Assembly (NCBI RefSeq): GCF_029962835.1
Contig: NC_080591.1
Coordinates: 37,269,501-37,333,500 of the forward strand
Length of the DNA stretch: 64,000 nt
Reading direction: 5' to 3'
From: Magnolia sinica
Lineage: Eukaryota > Streptophyta > Magnoliopsida > Magnoliales > Magnoliaceae
Shown here in pieces: positions 1-11,788 of the stretch. The notes below the pieces were generated by a model that was given only the letters and a program-made list of their open reading frames with translations, was not told the DNA's origin and searched no databases. A program made the position numbers and the translations under genes. The first letter of the stretch is position 1. Every line of letters starts with the position of its first letter.

Positions 1-215
1 CTACATTCCACTAAAATGTTACCCCTGCCTCACCTAATCCGCGCGCCCAAGAAGTTTTTAACGGCGAGTATTCAATCCCTACTGTGTGGTCCACCTGAGA
101 TTCAGGTCTCGCTGATTTTCGGGACCATGCACTAAAATGATCTGAAAAAACAGATGGACGGCGTGGATATACAACATATACATCAAGGTGTGCCACACAG
201 TCCCTGCCTCACCTA
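1..215. repeat. Partial fold-back (GGGCCC-arm) repeat
   Basis: This is the right half of the fold-back repeat family that recurs through the window. It shows the diagnostic sub-blocks in order: AAGTTTTTAACGGCGAG, TGTGGTCCACCTGAGATT, AAAATGATCTGAAAAAAC and GGATGGACGGCGTGGATAT-like, then a degraded GTGGGCCC-type end. The left half is missing or lies outside the window. A short direct repeat, CCTGCCTCACCTAATCCGCG, occurs near position 26 and again near 204, so a deletion or a second element end is present. There is no coding potential. Confidence 0.6.
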
Positions 216-881
216 ATCCGCGCCCATTAGAAGGCTGGCAAATGATCTGAACCGTCCGTCAGGCTTTCTGTGGGGCCCATTGACTTGGTTTGGCCGAGTC
301 CAGTGTATTTTAAGCCCAGAAGCTTCTCAGGAAATTGTCTGAATCGAGACATTGGAACATCGTGTCACGTTGGGCTCCGGACTCCTTAATCGGACAAACA
401 TATACTATTGAGTTTGACACGTGCAATGCATGTGGCAAGTGAGACGTAGAGAAATAGTCGTAAAAGTTGACCGCCTACCATCTTAAAAGGTGGTGACTCG
501 TTGTCCTTACACAGGACGTCCATGTTCATCTATCCATCTTTGTAAATGGATCATATCCTTCAAATCACAGCGGTATATGGTTGATGTCATTTCTCAATAT
601 GAATTTTTTATTATGCTATATTTATAGATGGTTCATAGATTTGGTCGGTCTGGATTCCCTTGAAATTTTGCTACGTGAACGGTTAGACAGTCGGCACCAT
701 ATTAGAAAAAGGTGGTGAACTATTATTGTGTAATCGGTAAAAAGAAAGTATGCCAGAAGACCTCTTCAGTCTTCACCACTTAAATTACTATATTACCCTT
801 CATTTTGGTCCAAAACTCTTCCGTACCCTTTGTATAACGCAGATTGCGTCCTGCTACCGGATTCAGTCGGATCGTGATTAT
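216..881. other. Intergenic DNA, no gene seen
   Basis: I see no convincing gene, RNA gene or repeat boundary here. Short reading frames are present but lack any recognisable domain. Confidence 0.5.
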
Positions 882-1312
882 GGGCCCCACTTAGATATCA
901 ATATTTCGTATCCACTCCGTCCATCCATTTTTTCAGATCATTTTATGTATTTTTATAAAAAATGAAGTAGATCCAAAGCTCAGATGGACCACACCACAGG
1001 AAATAGTGACGATTGACCATTAAAAACTTTTTGTGGGCCATGAAAGTTTGGATCAACCTGATATTTTTGTTTTCCCTTCATCCATTTCTCTGTGACTTTA
1101 TCAAAAGATTGGATGGAAAATAAACATTACAGTGGACCTTAGGAAGTTTTTAACGGTGGGCAATCAATGATTATTATTTCCTTTGGTGTGGTCTATATAA
1201 GATTTGGGTCTGTTTCATTTTTGGTCCTGTAATCTAAAATGAGTTGGAAAAAACGGATGGACGGCATGGATATATAACATATACATTGAGGTGGGCCAGG
1301 GTCATGACCTGG
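882..1312. repeat. Fold-back repeat, complete arms
   Basis: The stretch begins with GGGCCCCACTTAGATATC and ends in CATTGAGGTGGGCC. In between, the two halves are inverted copies: the left half has CCGTCCATCCATTTTTTCAG and the right half has the matching AAAACGGATGGACGGC. The central blocks (TTTTCCCTTCATCC, GATTGGATGGAAAATAAAC) are shared with the copies at about 14.1, 15.1 and 18.3 kb. It is non-coding and non-autonomous. I could not find a clean target duplication for this copy. Confidence 0.65.
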
Positions 1313-1679
1313 CCTAACTTGGTCAGGCACCAACCTGACTGAATCCAGTAGTATCGATTTTAAAAACATTGCCTTGACTTCACATATTATCTATCTATCC
1401 GCAGATTGCTCTTGATTTCAAAGACGCTGCTTTGGTTCGATGATGCTATCAATCTCTGGTCAATGGCTCTTGAAAAACGAACTGCCCTTAAAAAGGGAAA
1501 GGGCAAAATAGCCAGATTTAAAGGGCTACCGTCATAAGATTTGCGTGATTTTTCAAAAGCATAGGAGACCGTTCATAGGATAAAGAGTGTACGAATTCAG
1601 TGTGCACAGATTGTCGGTGCACATATCTCCACTCGTCCTATACAATACAGAGAATGGAAATCTTGAACGTGGACTGCGT
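1313..1679. other. Intergenic DNA, no gene seen
   Basis: The stretch lies between two fold-back repeats. It has no recognisable coding or RNA feature. The CAACCTGACTGAATCC at its left may be the terminal inverted repeat of the preceding element, because CGGATTCAGTCGG lies on the other side of that element. Confidence 0.4.
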
Positions 1680-2112
1680 CGGTGGGGCCCACCAAGATGT
1701 GTGTGTTTTATCCACGCCGTCCATCAATTTTTTCAGATCGGTTTAAGTCATAAACCCAAAAAGCAGGTAGACCCAAGGCTCAGGTGGATCACACCATGGG
1801 AATCAATGGTGACAATGACACTCACCGTTGAAACCTTCCCAAGGCCCACCATGAGGTTTATTTTCCATCCAAGATATTCATAAGGTCACATAGACCTAGA
1901 TGAAGGGAAAACAAAAATATCAGATTAATCAAAACTTCTGCAGCCTCATGAAAGTTTTTAATGGTGAGCATTCATTCCCTTTTGTGGTCCACTTGAACAT
2001 TTTTTTTCCTCATTTTTTTTTTCCTCATAGCCTACAATGGTTTGAAAAAATAGATAAACGGCATGGATAAAACACATTTATCACAGTGGGCTCCATAGGA
2101 CCCCTTCTAGGA
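1680..2112. repeat. Fold-back repeat
   Basis: This copy has the family's left arm (GGTGGGGCCCACCAAGATGT, then CCACGCCGTCCATC) and right arm (AAACGGCATGGATAAAACAC, then GTGGGCTCCATAGG). The middle contains CAAGGCCCACCATGAGGTTT and AGATGAAGGGAAAACAAAA. Short open frames across it are by-products of the repeat. No target duplication was identified. Confidence 0.6.
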
Positions 2113-2739
2113 CGGCAGGATCAAATAGGCATTGGAAAACCCACATTTTAAAATGCTTCGTATATCATGGCCAATGGTTTTTAATGGTAGGAATGGGGAT
2201 CCACTGCTTCTTTGTTCTTGCTCTAGACACCCACCCACATCATAAGAGCATTAATATTAAAGGAACTTAGACTAGGTTAAATTTTAATTTGACCCATCTC
2301 AGCCGTAGAAAACTTGGCCCACCCTATGTTTAGGCCCGGGCTAGCCCAGTGCTAGGCTTATATTTTAGTTTAGCTCCACTTCAAAAATGAAAGTGACTCA
2401 TCCTCCTCACATAAGGCACTGATGTACAACCATGTCGACCCTTTAAATAGTAGGTCTACAGGATAACTCTAAAATTTGATTGATTAAGCAATCTCAACAA
2501 TCTAATTAATGACAATCAAGTAGTTGGTAAAGAATAAAATAATAGTAAAAATAATTAATAACATTTCCCTAGTGAAAGTCTTCCATTACATTATGCTTCA
2601 TGGGCAGTTAGCTTTGCTATCTAGGAGTTTGATTTGTTGTAACCATGCCATTTGGATGACTTAATAGTCAACACCATTTAATATATTGTGCAAAATTGAC
2701 ATGAGAGTAGAGTCGATGGGCAGTTATTATTTATTTATC

Positions 2740-2774
<35 letters not shown>

Positions 2775-3180
2775 TTACATGCATTCATCTGCTTAGCCCT
2801 TTTAAATTTAGATTTTAAAATGTAAAACGTCTATCACTGAACCATGTATTGAAACCTAATTCATTACCAAGTTGATGAAACATATATATAAAGTGATGAA
2901 CCATGAAATATGGTAACAAAATGCCCAATTGAGGAAACTTGTATACAAAGGAAGGGAGATGTGGTAGAGACGGGTAGTCCGGATGTGGTAGAGCCATATA
3001 TCTAGAGGACAGATGGCAATGTAATGAGAAAATCTGGTCCCCCATATGCATGGCCTAATATGAATAGTTGTTGTCTTGAAAATTATACTTATTAGACAAC
3101 TCCATCCACCTCATCCTTCACTATTAAATTAATATTTTAAAACAAGAAAAGTCAAGCCAACGATGGAATACATCAGTGTT
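2113..3180. other. AT-rich intergenic DNA with an ATT microsatellite
   Basis: The stretch is AT-rich and non-coding. It holds a run of ATT trinucleotides at about 2743-2774. No gene was recognised. It is the left flank of the Tat-type retroelement, and I found no copy of that element's LTR here. Confidence 0.5.
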
Positions 3181-3472
3181 GGGTCAAATTATGCATGGTC
3201 CGAACTTATGATGGAGCAGTTATTGTTGGTATGACGATTAGCTCGAATATCGAAGTGGACTGCCTCGTCCTGAACACCGGTCGGTTCAGTTCTCGAGGCT
3301 GCATGAGCATGAGTTCATCGTTTCGGCGGTGGAGTGAATGAACGGTGGACACATGGCGGGGCATTTGATGATGAACCGTACAGCGTGTGGCATGGCGCCA
3401 CATGTCAAACTGGGGAGCTCAAGGGGGCGTCGAGTAAGCTTCTCCTTTAATGTGGGTGCCATGTGGCATGGC

Positions 3473-3480
3473 TATAAAAG
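3473..3480 (+). promoter_or_regulatory. TATA box of the antisense gene
   Basis: TATAAAAG lies in a GC-richer context about 160 bases before the first ATG of the plus-strand antisense gene. A transcription start near 3505 would give a leader of roughly 125 bases. It faces opposite to the retroelement's own transcription. Confidence 0.55.
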
Positions 3481-3631
3481 GATCACCCTAGCCCCCGAAT
3501 TGGCCCCATTTCTGCGCCTCTTTTCTCCTATTTTCTGTCCTTTCGCTTTCTCTGCACTCTTTACGTTTTCCGGTCGTCATCGCAAACTCCAATGCGCATT
3601 TTTCTCCATCCCTTTCATTTAATTTCAAACA

Positions 3632-5909
3632 ATGTCAGGCTCCGTAAGCCCTCGAGATGGAGTATACAATGACGAGGGCAAAACGAGCAGCTTTTAGGCC
3701 ACTTCGGAACCACCCTCATTACTGGCGGAGATGGTGGTCGGTGCTAATGCCGCATTCCGGCATTTGCAAAGGGTGATGGAGTCCCCAACGCAGAGGCCGA
3801 TGGCATCTATTAGGACGTTTGACTCGTCTCTTAGGTGGGGGGCAATAATAGAAACTACTCCAGGCAGACCCAACCCCCCTGATGTGGATGGGGATGACAA
3901 AGTTGAGGAAGCCGACAAGCCGCAGCTGAAAAACCTTTGGCCGAGGAAGGATCGAGGGGGCCAGTACCCTCAGTTTTGACTGAGGATGACCTGCTTCGGA
4001 TCAGGGTCGGATATCATATCCCTGACTCTATCGGCCTTAGCCTTCCTCGGCCGAATGAACTGCCCGACCGACCCCCATGTGGGCGGTCATGATTTTTCAG
4101 GTCACACTATAGTGCAACCTCCGTTTACTGCTACAGGATGTCGCTCGGCGTCTTCTGGGCTCTCTTGGTTTGGCTCCGGGGCAAATAGTTTCAAACGGGT
4201 GGAGGGACTTGTTCAGTTGTACAGTCTTATAGGCTGAGATGGATCAGCCAGCGCTGACCATAAACGAGTTCCTCCATTTGTACCAAGTGCGGTCGAATCC
4301 TCAGTAGCCCGGTTGGTATTACTTCTGCTCTTAGCAGAAGAAAGGAGGAGCACTGATAACAGACCCTCCTTCCTCCAACAAATACTGGAGGGATTGGTGT
4401 TCTAGGCTCGTGGTCGCTGGGAGATGGTCGGGTCGGAGCCATTTGTGCCTTTTGTTCCTCGGGCTTTTTCCGAGCCAGGTAACTTAGCGTTCATTATTTT
4501 TCCTTCTTGTTGGCTGAACTTGTTTAATGTGTCCTTTGACCATCTGTGCTCCTTCAGTCCTCCCCGCGCACCATTCAGGAGTTGGACCGAGATCGAAGGC
4601 TCGAATCAAGGATCTAAGAGCACTGGACTCGGAGACGAGGTCTTGTAGAAGGCTTCTCCAAGCAGAGCGTCTTTTTGAGTCAGGCTTAGATTTGGCCCCG
4701 ACTGGTATAACCCACAACTGAGCATTAGTATTAGGCATAATTCCCATTCTAAGGTTTTATTTATTTTTTTTTTTTTCTGACACTTGTTGAATCTTGCTTC
4801 TGACGCAGAGATGTTTGAGGTTTGACCGACCCTTCGTCCCCCTTCTAAGATAAAGGCTTCTCCTCGGGACAAGCCTTGGGTCGATACTCAGCCCTCGAAG
4901 AGGAAGAGGGCGGCCTCTAAGAGCCAGGGGAAGGTCGCCCAACCTCCTCCGATCGTCATAGAAGTCACGGAGGTGGCGGAGGCGGCTCCATCCAAGCCTC
5001 GAGAGGTTCCCGATCTAGGACCTGTTGCAGAACAGGTCCTTAAGAGGAGAGAGGAAGTAGAAGGGGATGAGCTCCCCAGCAGGGAGGCGGCCGAGGGAGA
5101 AAGGATGGGCTTCCTTCGGAGCATCGAAGGGATTCTCCATTGGGCGAGTTGCCAAAAGACCGAGGAGGATTTTGCTGACCTCTTTGAGTCCTTCATGGAA
5201 CGGACGCTCGCCAAGATGACGAGGATGCTTCTTGAGGTAAGGGCAAATTCTGCTCTTCGCTTGGCTTTTCCATCCGATGATAACTTTTTATTTTTGTTTT
5301 GCAGTTTGCGTCATGTGCGCTGAAGGCCCGCGCCGAGCTGTCCAAGGCCAACAAGCACGCGGATAAGGCTGAGGCTCGGCTGGCGACCGCTGAGGCTCGA
5401 TCTGCCACTGTAACAGCCAATCTGTCCTCGGCAATTGCGTCCCTTGATGAGGCCGCGACGGAGAATACTCGTTCAGCCTCGCGATTGGAAGAGGCTAAGG
5501 TGGCATACGACAAATGCCATGTAGAGTACGTCCGAGACTGTGAAGTGGCGAACCGACTCAGGACGGAGACTAAGGCCGCTCTTGTCATTGCACAGGATAA
5601 GACACGGGAGTAGGGACAAGCGGAGGCTGTAGAAGCCTTTCTCTCATCCCAATCTTTCGCAGAGGAGCGAGATCGTCTTTACCGAGATGGTTACGCTGAG
5701 TGCGTAAAGTTGACGAGGGAGAGGTTTCTTCAACTCAACCTCTCTAGCTTTGACGAGAGCGAGTCCAGATCTGGTGACACGGGCGCCGAGGGGGATGTTG
5801 AACCCAAGGATGAGTCGGTTGTAGCTGTCCTTCGGCGGTCATAGTTAATCCTGAGGCAACTTTTGAGGCTGTTACTGAGTTGGCTCCTGATGAGGCGTCC
5901 GAGCCTTGA
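3632..5909 (+). pseudogene. Antisense extra ORF of the Tat element (gypsy-type transposon domain plus coiled coil), broken
   Basis: The frame starts at ATG 3632 and is interrupted by stops and frameshifts. From about 3982 to 4480 the conceptual translations show blocks typical of the plant 'putative gypsy type transposon' domain: HIPDSIGLSLPRPNELPDRP, then LAPGQIVSNGW, NEFLHLYQVRSNPQ and DPPSSNKYWRDW, spread over shifted frames. Downstream come a lysine/arginine-rich stretch (KRKRAASKSQGK, near 4900), which could be a nuclear localisation signal, and then a long alanine/glutamate-rich coiled coil (5305-5610). A clean intron is visible at 5237-5304 (GAG|GTAAGG to TTTTGCAG|TTT); it is phase 0 and joins two open frames. 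A second intron may end at 4808. The gene converges on pol, leaving about 270 bases between the two stops. Its function is unknown. Confidence 0.7.
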
Positions 5910-6175
5910 AGTTGAATTTGTAAAGAAAAATTCCTTTCTGCTCCCTTTTTAAGCTTCAAGCACTTCAAGCACGCCGATCCTTGACACTTGTGTATTTTGT
6001 GCCTTTCCTTCTCTATTAATGTAATACCATGTACATAATGATACGCTCCTGATGTAAATCTTATTCTGATCAATGAATATACTTTTTTTTTCATTTAATT
6101 GTCTGGTTTACATGGTTACAGATTTTTTGCACGTTCAGTAATATAACTCGAGCGATGCTTTGTTTGTTAATCGAC

Positions 6176-7422
6176 TTAGGGATAATAGATATTGAGATGC
6201 TTGACATTCCAAGGGTAAGGCAGTAGTTGGCCGGTTAAGTCTTCTAATCAGTATGTGCCAGGTCGGATGGTGTTAGCAATCACGTAAGGACCTTCCCAAA
6301 TGAGCCCTAACATGCCTGCGCCGACCTCCTTAGTGTTTTGGAATGTCCTTTGAAGGACCAAGTCCCTAACTCGGAATCTTCTTACTTTAACTTGGGCATT
6401 GTAAAATCATGACACTTGCTGTTGACGGATGATCATCCAGAGTCGAGCTTGTTCTCTACGTTCTTCTAGGAGATCGAGGTCGATCGCCAGGAGTTTTTGG
6501 TTGTCTTGTTCACCGAACGAGCTTATTCTAGCAGTCGGCAATCTGATCTCAACCGGGGTGACGGCTTCTGACCCATATGTCAAGGAGAATGGGGTCTCCC
6601 CTATTGCGGTCTGGGTTGTAGTTCGGTAGGCCCATATAACTTTTGGAAGTTCCTCGGCCCAAGCTCCCTTGGCTCAGTCGAGTCTAGTCTGGAGATGATG
6701 TTTGATGATCTTGTTGACATCTTCGACCTGGCTGATCGCCTGAGGATGACGCGGAGACGAATATACGTTTCTGATTACGAGGTTCTCACACATCTCTCGG
6801 TACTATTTATTATCGAACTATTTCCCATTGTCGGAGATGATGGTCCAAGGCACGCCAAATCGACAGATGATGTTTTTCCAAACAAAGTCGGTGATTTTTT
6901 GCTCTGTTATCTTGACAAATGGTTCAGCTTCTGCCCACTTGGTGAAGTAGTCTACAGTAACAATGGCGAACTTTGTCTGACCATTTCTTGTGAAAAAAGG
7001 TCCGATGATGTCGATCCCTCGCTGACTAAAAGGCCATGGGCCAGCCATAGGGGTAAGCTCTTCAGGCGGTTGTCGAGGGACAGTCGAGAACCTTTGGCAT
7101 TTATCACAACTCTGGATGAGTTTCCGGGCATCAAGCTGGATAGTTGGCTAGTAATACCCTTGCCATATTACTTTATGAGCCAGGGATCATCCTCCAGAGT
7201 GATTCTGGAGATGCCTTCGTGTATCTCCTTCAAGACGTATCTGCCCTCGTCTGGTCGCAAGCACCATAGTAGAGGCATGTAGTACCCGTTCTTGCATAGT
7301 ATCCCGTTGAGTAAGGTGTAACGAGCGGCTCGGATCTTCAGTCGTCGGGCCTCGGTTCGGTCTTCTGGTAGCTCGTCTGCTTTGAGGTAACGAATGATAG
7401 GATCAACCCAAGATGGTCCCAA
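6176..7422 (-). pseudogene. Integrase of the Tat element, broken
   Basis: The minus-strand translation shows the integrase catalytic core with WPFSQRGIDIIGPF, VDYFTKWAEAEPF and GVPWTIISDNG. These supply the first two Asp residues of the DDE triad. Downstream in other frames are PFSLTYGSEAVTPVEI and WEGPYVIANTIRPGTY, the C-terminal part found in plant Tat/Athila integrases. The translation ends with KHLNIYYP and a TAA at 6176-6178. Stops interrupt the zinc-binding region (about 7150) and the stretch after the second Asp. It would insert element cDNA into chromosomes if intact. It is not functional as read. Confidence 0.8.
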
Positions 7423-9353
7423 ATCAATTGGGAGTACGGTTGCAGCTTCGGTCTCATCGATGCTCGGCCTAACAACGTACTTGATCGAGACGGACCTGGG
7501 GATGTTACCTTTGTCAGTTGTAGCGAGCTTAGCCAGTAAGTCGGCTTGAGCATTCTCTACCCGAGGGATTTGGATGACGGCACAGTGTTGAAAACCGCCA
7601 ATAAGTTCCTTTGCTTTCTGGAGTTAAGCTTTCAGCTGCTCTTTCCTAGTCTGGTAGACATCAGTTATTTGATTAACGACCAACTGTGAATCACTGTATA
7701 CATTGAGGTGAGTGACCCCTAAGCTGGCTGCTAAATGGAGTCCGAGGAACAATGCTTCATATTCCGCTGTATTGTTGGAAGCTTAAAATCCGAGTCTCAA
7801 GGCATACTGCATGCATGTGTGATTGGAAGTTTTCAGGATGACCCCTGCCCCGCTTGCTTTGGAGTTAGATGAACCGTCAACATAAAGGCGCCAATGGGGT
7901 TGGGCGGGAGGGGCAATCGAAATGGACTTGTTCGAATTCTAAGCATTGACTGAGCCATCAGGTGGATCGACCTGGTGAGGATCGGTCACGATTGGCTCAG
8001 ACTACTGTGCGACTTCAACGATAAAGTCGGCCACTGCTTGGCCTTTAATTGCGACTCGGGGTTTTTATTGAATGTCAAATTCGCTTAGCTTGATCGTCCA
8101 TTTGGTGAGGCGTCCAGATGCTTCTGATTTCTGGAGTATCTGTCGTAATGATTGGTCGGTTATAACAATAATTGAATGAGCTTAAAAGTATGGCTGTAGT
8201 CATCGGGAAGAGGTAACCAGCGCAAGGGCCATTTTTTCCAAGGTCGGATATCTTGTTTCTACTGGGACAAGTGCTTTGCTGACATAGTAAACTGAGAACT
8301 ATTTCCTCTCATACTCACGAATCAGAGCCGAGCTTACATTTGCATCAAATGCTACTAAGTAGATCAGCAGTGTTTCACCTGGCTCGGGCTTAGAGAGTAG
8401 TGGTGGCGATCGCAAGTACTATTTCAACTGCTGGAAGGTTATCTCGCATTCCTCTGTCCAGTTCACCATCTGCTGACCCTTCAACTGTTTGAAGAAGGGA
8501 AGACATTTATTTGTGGCTCGGGACACGAAGCGATTAAGCGCATCAACTCGTCTGGTTAGCTGCTGAATATCTTTAATTGTCTTTAGCAAGTCCATGTCGA
8601 GTAGAGCCTGGATCTTCTCCGGATTTACCTCGATTCCTCGCTGATTGACCAGAAAGCTGAGAAACTTACCCGAGCTTACACCGAACGCACACTTGTTGGG
8701 ATTTAGCTTCATCTGATATTTCTGGAGGACGAGGAACATCTCTTCCAGATTGGCAATATGCTCGGCTGCTTTGATGCTCTTGACGAGCATGTCGTCAATG
8801 TATACTTCCATTGTTTGCCTTATCTGTCAAGCGAACATCTTATTGACCAACCTTTGGTAGGTCGCTTCTGCATTCTTTAATCCAAACGACATCACTCGGT
8901 AACAATAAAGACATTTGTTGGTGACAAAGCTGGTTTTTGATTTATCAGAGGGGTGTATTGCAATTTGGTTATATCTTGAGTAAGCATCCATAAAACCAAG
9001 TAATTCATGCCTCGCAGTACTGTCGACTAACTAGTCGATCCTAGGGAGAGGAAAACTGTCCTTCGGGCAGGCTTTGTTTAGGTCGGTGTAATCTACGCAA
9101 ACCCGACACTTCCCGTTGGCTTTTTTGATGAGCACGATGTTAGCTACCCAATCGGGGTAGTACACTTCTTCGACAAATTTGGCCTTGAGGAGCTTGGTGA
9201 TCTCTTCTTCGATGACGACATACCTCTCAGGGCCGAGGGCACGCTGCTTCTGTCGGATCGGCTTGTAGGTCGAATCAATGTTATGGCGATAAGTGATGAT
9301 CGAAGGATCGATCCCAGGCATGTCTTCGTATGACCATGCGAAGACATCGGCAT
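7423..9353 (-). pseudogene. Reverse transcriptase and RNase H of the Tat element, broken
   Basis: On the minus strand, RT blocks run from about 9321: NGKCRVCVDYTDLNKACPKD, PLPRID, VMSFGLKNAEATYQ, then the active-site YIDDMLVKS (YIDD codons at 8791-8802). They end in the connection region with LKQLKGQQMVNWTEECE. RNase H follows with [28 protein letters not shown] and [11 protein letters not shown] at roughly 7920-7690, which supply the catalytic Asp/Glu/Asp. Several internal stops interrupt the frame (for example near 9030, 8818 and 8410). Key catalytic residues survive, but the frame does not. Confidence 0.85.
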
Positions 9354-9599
9354 ATCAGTGCAACAAGGCTACCAACTTCTTTCTCAGTGGCGAAGTCAGG
9401 GACGAGCCAACTCGAATAGTTCTGGAGAGATCAGACTCATCCAGAGGGACCTAGACAAGGTCTTCTACCGGTTCTCCTCATTCGCGAGTTTCGTCATACG
9501 AGTCTAGGGACTCAATCATTGCTACTTCGAATAGAGCTTTTAAAGCGGTGGTGTAGCAATGTCGTGCGTCGTGCTGATCTCCCTTGACGATTCCAACTC

Positions 9600-10139
9600 C
9601 TGACTCGGTCGGGAACTTCATTGAAAGGTGATACGTTAAAATTATAGCTCAGAGCAGACAAAGCGAAGGATGACCAAGAATATCGTTGTAGACCGAAGAT
9701 TGGTTGACTATAATGAAGTCAACCATAGCTGTTGCTTGGTTCGGCACGTCCCCGGCAGTGAGTGGAAGCTGAATGATTCCCTCGAGTGAAACTTGTCCGC
9801 TCGAGAATCTAATTAAAGGACTTCAGACGGGCCGCAATGTGAACCGTTCGATGCTCATTTTATCGAATGCCTGAGTGAATAGCATGCCGGTAGATGACCC
9901 TGTATCGACGAGGACCCTAAAGAGTTTGCGATTAGTAATGTGACGGTGACGACCAAAGCATCGTCATGTGGATGATGGATGTCTCGGGTGTTTACCTCAG
10001 TAAAGGTCACGCTATACTTCTCCAGTTTCCTTTCCTTCGAGGGCCGAGCTAAGACCATGATCTCAGACTCGGGCCGACTCAAATTTCTCGCATGGGTTTT
10101 TTTAATCGTTGTTTGAGTCGCCTCCACCCTTGTGACCAC
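9600..10139 (-). pseudogene. Retroviral-type aspartic protease of the Tat element, broken
   Basis: The minus-strand frames show RVLVDTGSSTGMLF, whose DTG is the catalytic motif (codons at 9898-9906). FSSGQVSLEGIIQLPL and VVNQSSVYNDILGHPSL follow, a pattern seen in plant gypsy proteases. The upstream block DDALVVTVTLLIANSL is in a different frame, so a frameshift lies just before the active site. It would cleave the Gag-Pol polyprotein if intact. Confidence 0.75.
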
Positions 10140-10239
10140 CGACGATGGTTCGGATTTCTTCTAGTGGTCGGTTTTCACTCAGGCATTCTTCTAGTGCGAC
10201 GACCTTGTTGGCTCCTTAGTCTACGTGCTCACTGAGATG

Positions 10240-11725
10240 GCCTTCGCGAATGAGCCTTTCAATTTCCTGTTCTAGATGTAGCAGTCACTCGTCTTATGCC
10301 CATGATCGTGATGGAAGTGGAAATACTTGTTCTTGTTGCGTCGGTCAAGATTGTCTCGCAACTTATTTAGTCAGTTGACAAATTGTTCACCTTTTATCTC
10401 CATCAAGACTTGTTCTTAGGGCTTATTGAGTGGAGTGTAGTTGGTGAACTTTTTATCTGATCGTTTGTTCAACCTTCACTCATCTCGAGACTGATCTTCC
10501 TTATGCTTTTTGCTGATGTCGACTGATTCGGTGTCCTTCTTTGTCGATCCCTTAGCCGAGGAGCTTCTGTTCTGAACCGCTTCTTGTAAGATTCTAGTTT
10601 TCTCGGCATTAGAGTACTTCTGAGATCGGGCCATGAACTCTACCAAAGTGGATGGAGGAATTTTATCTAGGGAAGAAAGAAATGGCTTGTCTCTTACCCC
10701 CTGCATAATGGATTTCAGGGCCGTTTCGTCTGAATGTTTTCGGACCTGTGATGACTTGAGGTTGAAACGTTGAATGTAATCTTTGAGGAGCTCTCCAGCT
10801 TTCTGGATCACGTTGTTGAGATGGGCCGAGGCTTTGAGCCTTTTCTTGCCCCCTAGAAGTTCGTGACGAAGGCCTCGCTAAGATCATTGAACAAGCTAAT
10901 GGACCTCAGTTTCAATTGTTTAAACTAGAGTCGGGCAGCATCGGTTAAAGTGAGTGAGAAAGTGCGACACATTACCTCATCCGAGGTGTCATGTAACTCC
11001 ATATAAGTCCAGAAGGACTCAATATGTTCAGTAGGGTTGTCTTTCCCATTATATGACGCAATTTGAGCCAGGCGAAACATATCTAGGAGCCGAGCACACA
11101 TTATGTCTGCCACGAATGGTGATTCTTTCTCTTCCAGCCCGGATGCATTGTTCATCCGATTTTGCTTCATGTCTGTAATATCTTTCTTCAGAGCTAGGAA
11201 CGCAACCTTCCAGGGTGCTTCGCTATCCGCCGTTCCCTCGGCCGGGGATCGGTTGCGTCTCATCTGATCTATCTCATGCCGAAGGTCGGAAGCGGGTAGC
11301 GGAGCCGTTTCTGAGACGTGAGTCGGAACGGGCTCGGGAGGCCCTTGATGCTGGCTCGGCTGGGGAGCGGCACAGGGGGCAAACGGTTGAGTATTGACGA
11401 ACTGTTGGACGTCGCTCGACCGCTCTTTCCCCGGATTGGGCTGCTGCATTTGCGGAGGCTATATCCATTCTAGCATCTGCTTCATGTAGTTCATGTCGAC
11501 CCTCATATCTCCGACTTCTCTTTCCAGTGAGTCATGTCGCTTACTCCCTCCGCTGTCCATATTTGGATGGACTAGAGGTGGCTCGATTAGCCAGAGAGCC
11601 TTGACAGCTCTCTTGTCATTCTGGTCGGTCCACGGTTCGTGGTCTGCATTCCACCGGTTGCAAGGTTGCGATTGGAACTTCTTCTGGAAGGGTTTGGGTT
11701 TTCTTCTTCTCTCTTGCCATGGCAA
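10240..11725 (-). pseudogene. Gag of the Tat element, broken
   Basis: A conceptual minus-strand translation from about 11725 gives a charged N-terminal region. The retrotransposon gag domain follows with QIASYNGKDNPTEHIESF, SDEVMCRTFSLTLTDAARL and then IQRFNLKSSQVRKHSDETAL. A zinc-finger-like tail is seen at about 10265-10350 with NKNKYFHFHHDHGHKTSDCY. Stops at about 11458, 10924 and 10475 break it into three frames. Gag would form the virus-like particle. The match is to the plant Tat/Ogre-type gag pattern, judged by eye. Confidence 0.8.
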
Positions 11726-11767
11726 CTCGTAGTGCGTTGATAGTGTGGAACACGACTTGTAATGTTG

Positions 11768-11785
11768 TTCCCACAGACGGCACCA
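11768..11785 (-). other. Primer-binding site of the Tat element
   Basis: On the minus strand TGGTGCCGTCTGTGGGAA begins three bases after the LTR end. That is where a tRNA primer pairs to start minus-strand DNA synthesis. The sequence is of the TGGCGCCGTCTGTGGGAA type that I associate with plant gypsy elements. I did not assign the tRNA. Confidence 0.6.
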
Positions 11786-11788
11786 ATC

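Noticed and set aside
6695..7282. 195-codon open frame on the plus strand
   Set aside because: It lies exactly antisense to the integrase region of the Tat element and has no domain of its own; the minus-strand reading shows integrase motifs.
11215..11397. Plus-strand frame over the Tat gag region
   Set aside because: It is a shadow of the minus-strand gag frame, which contains recognised gag motifs.
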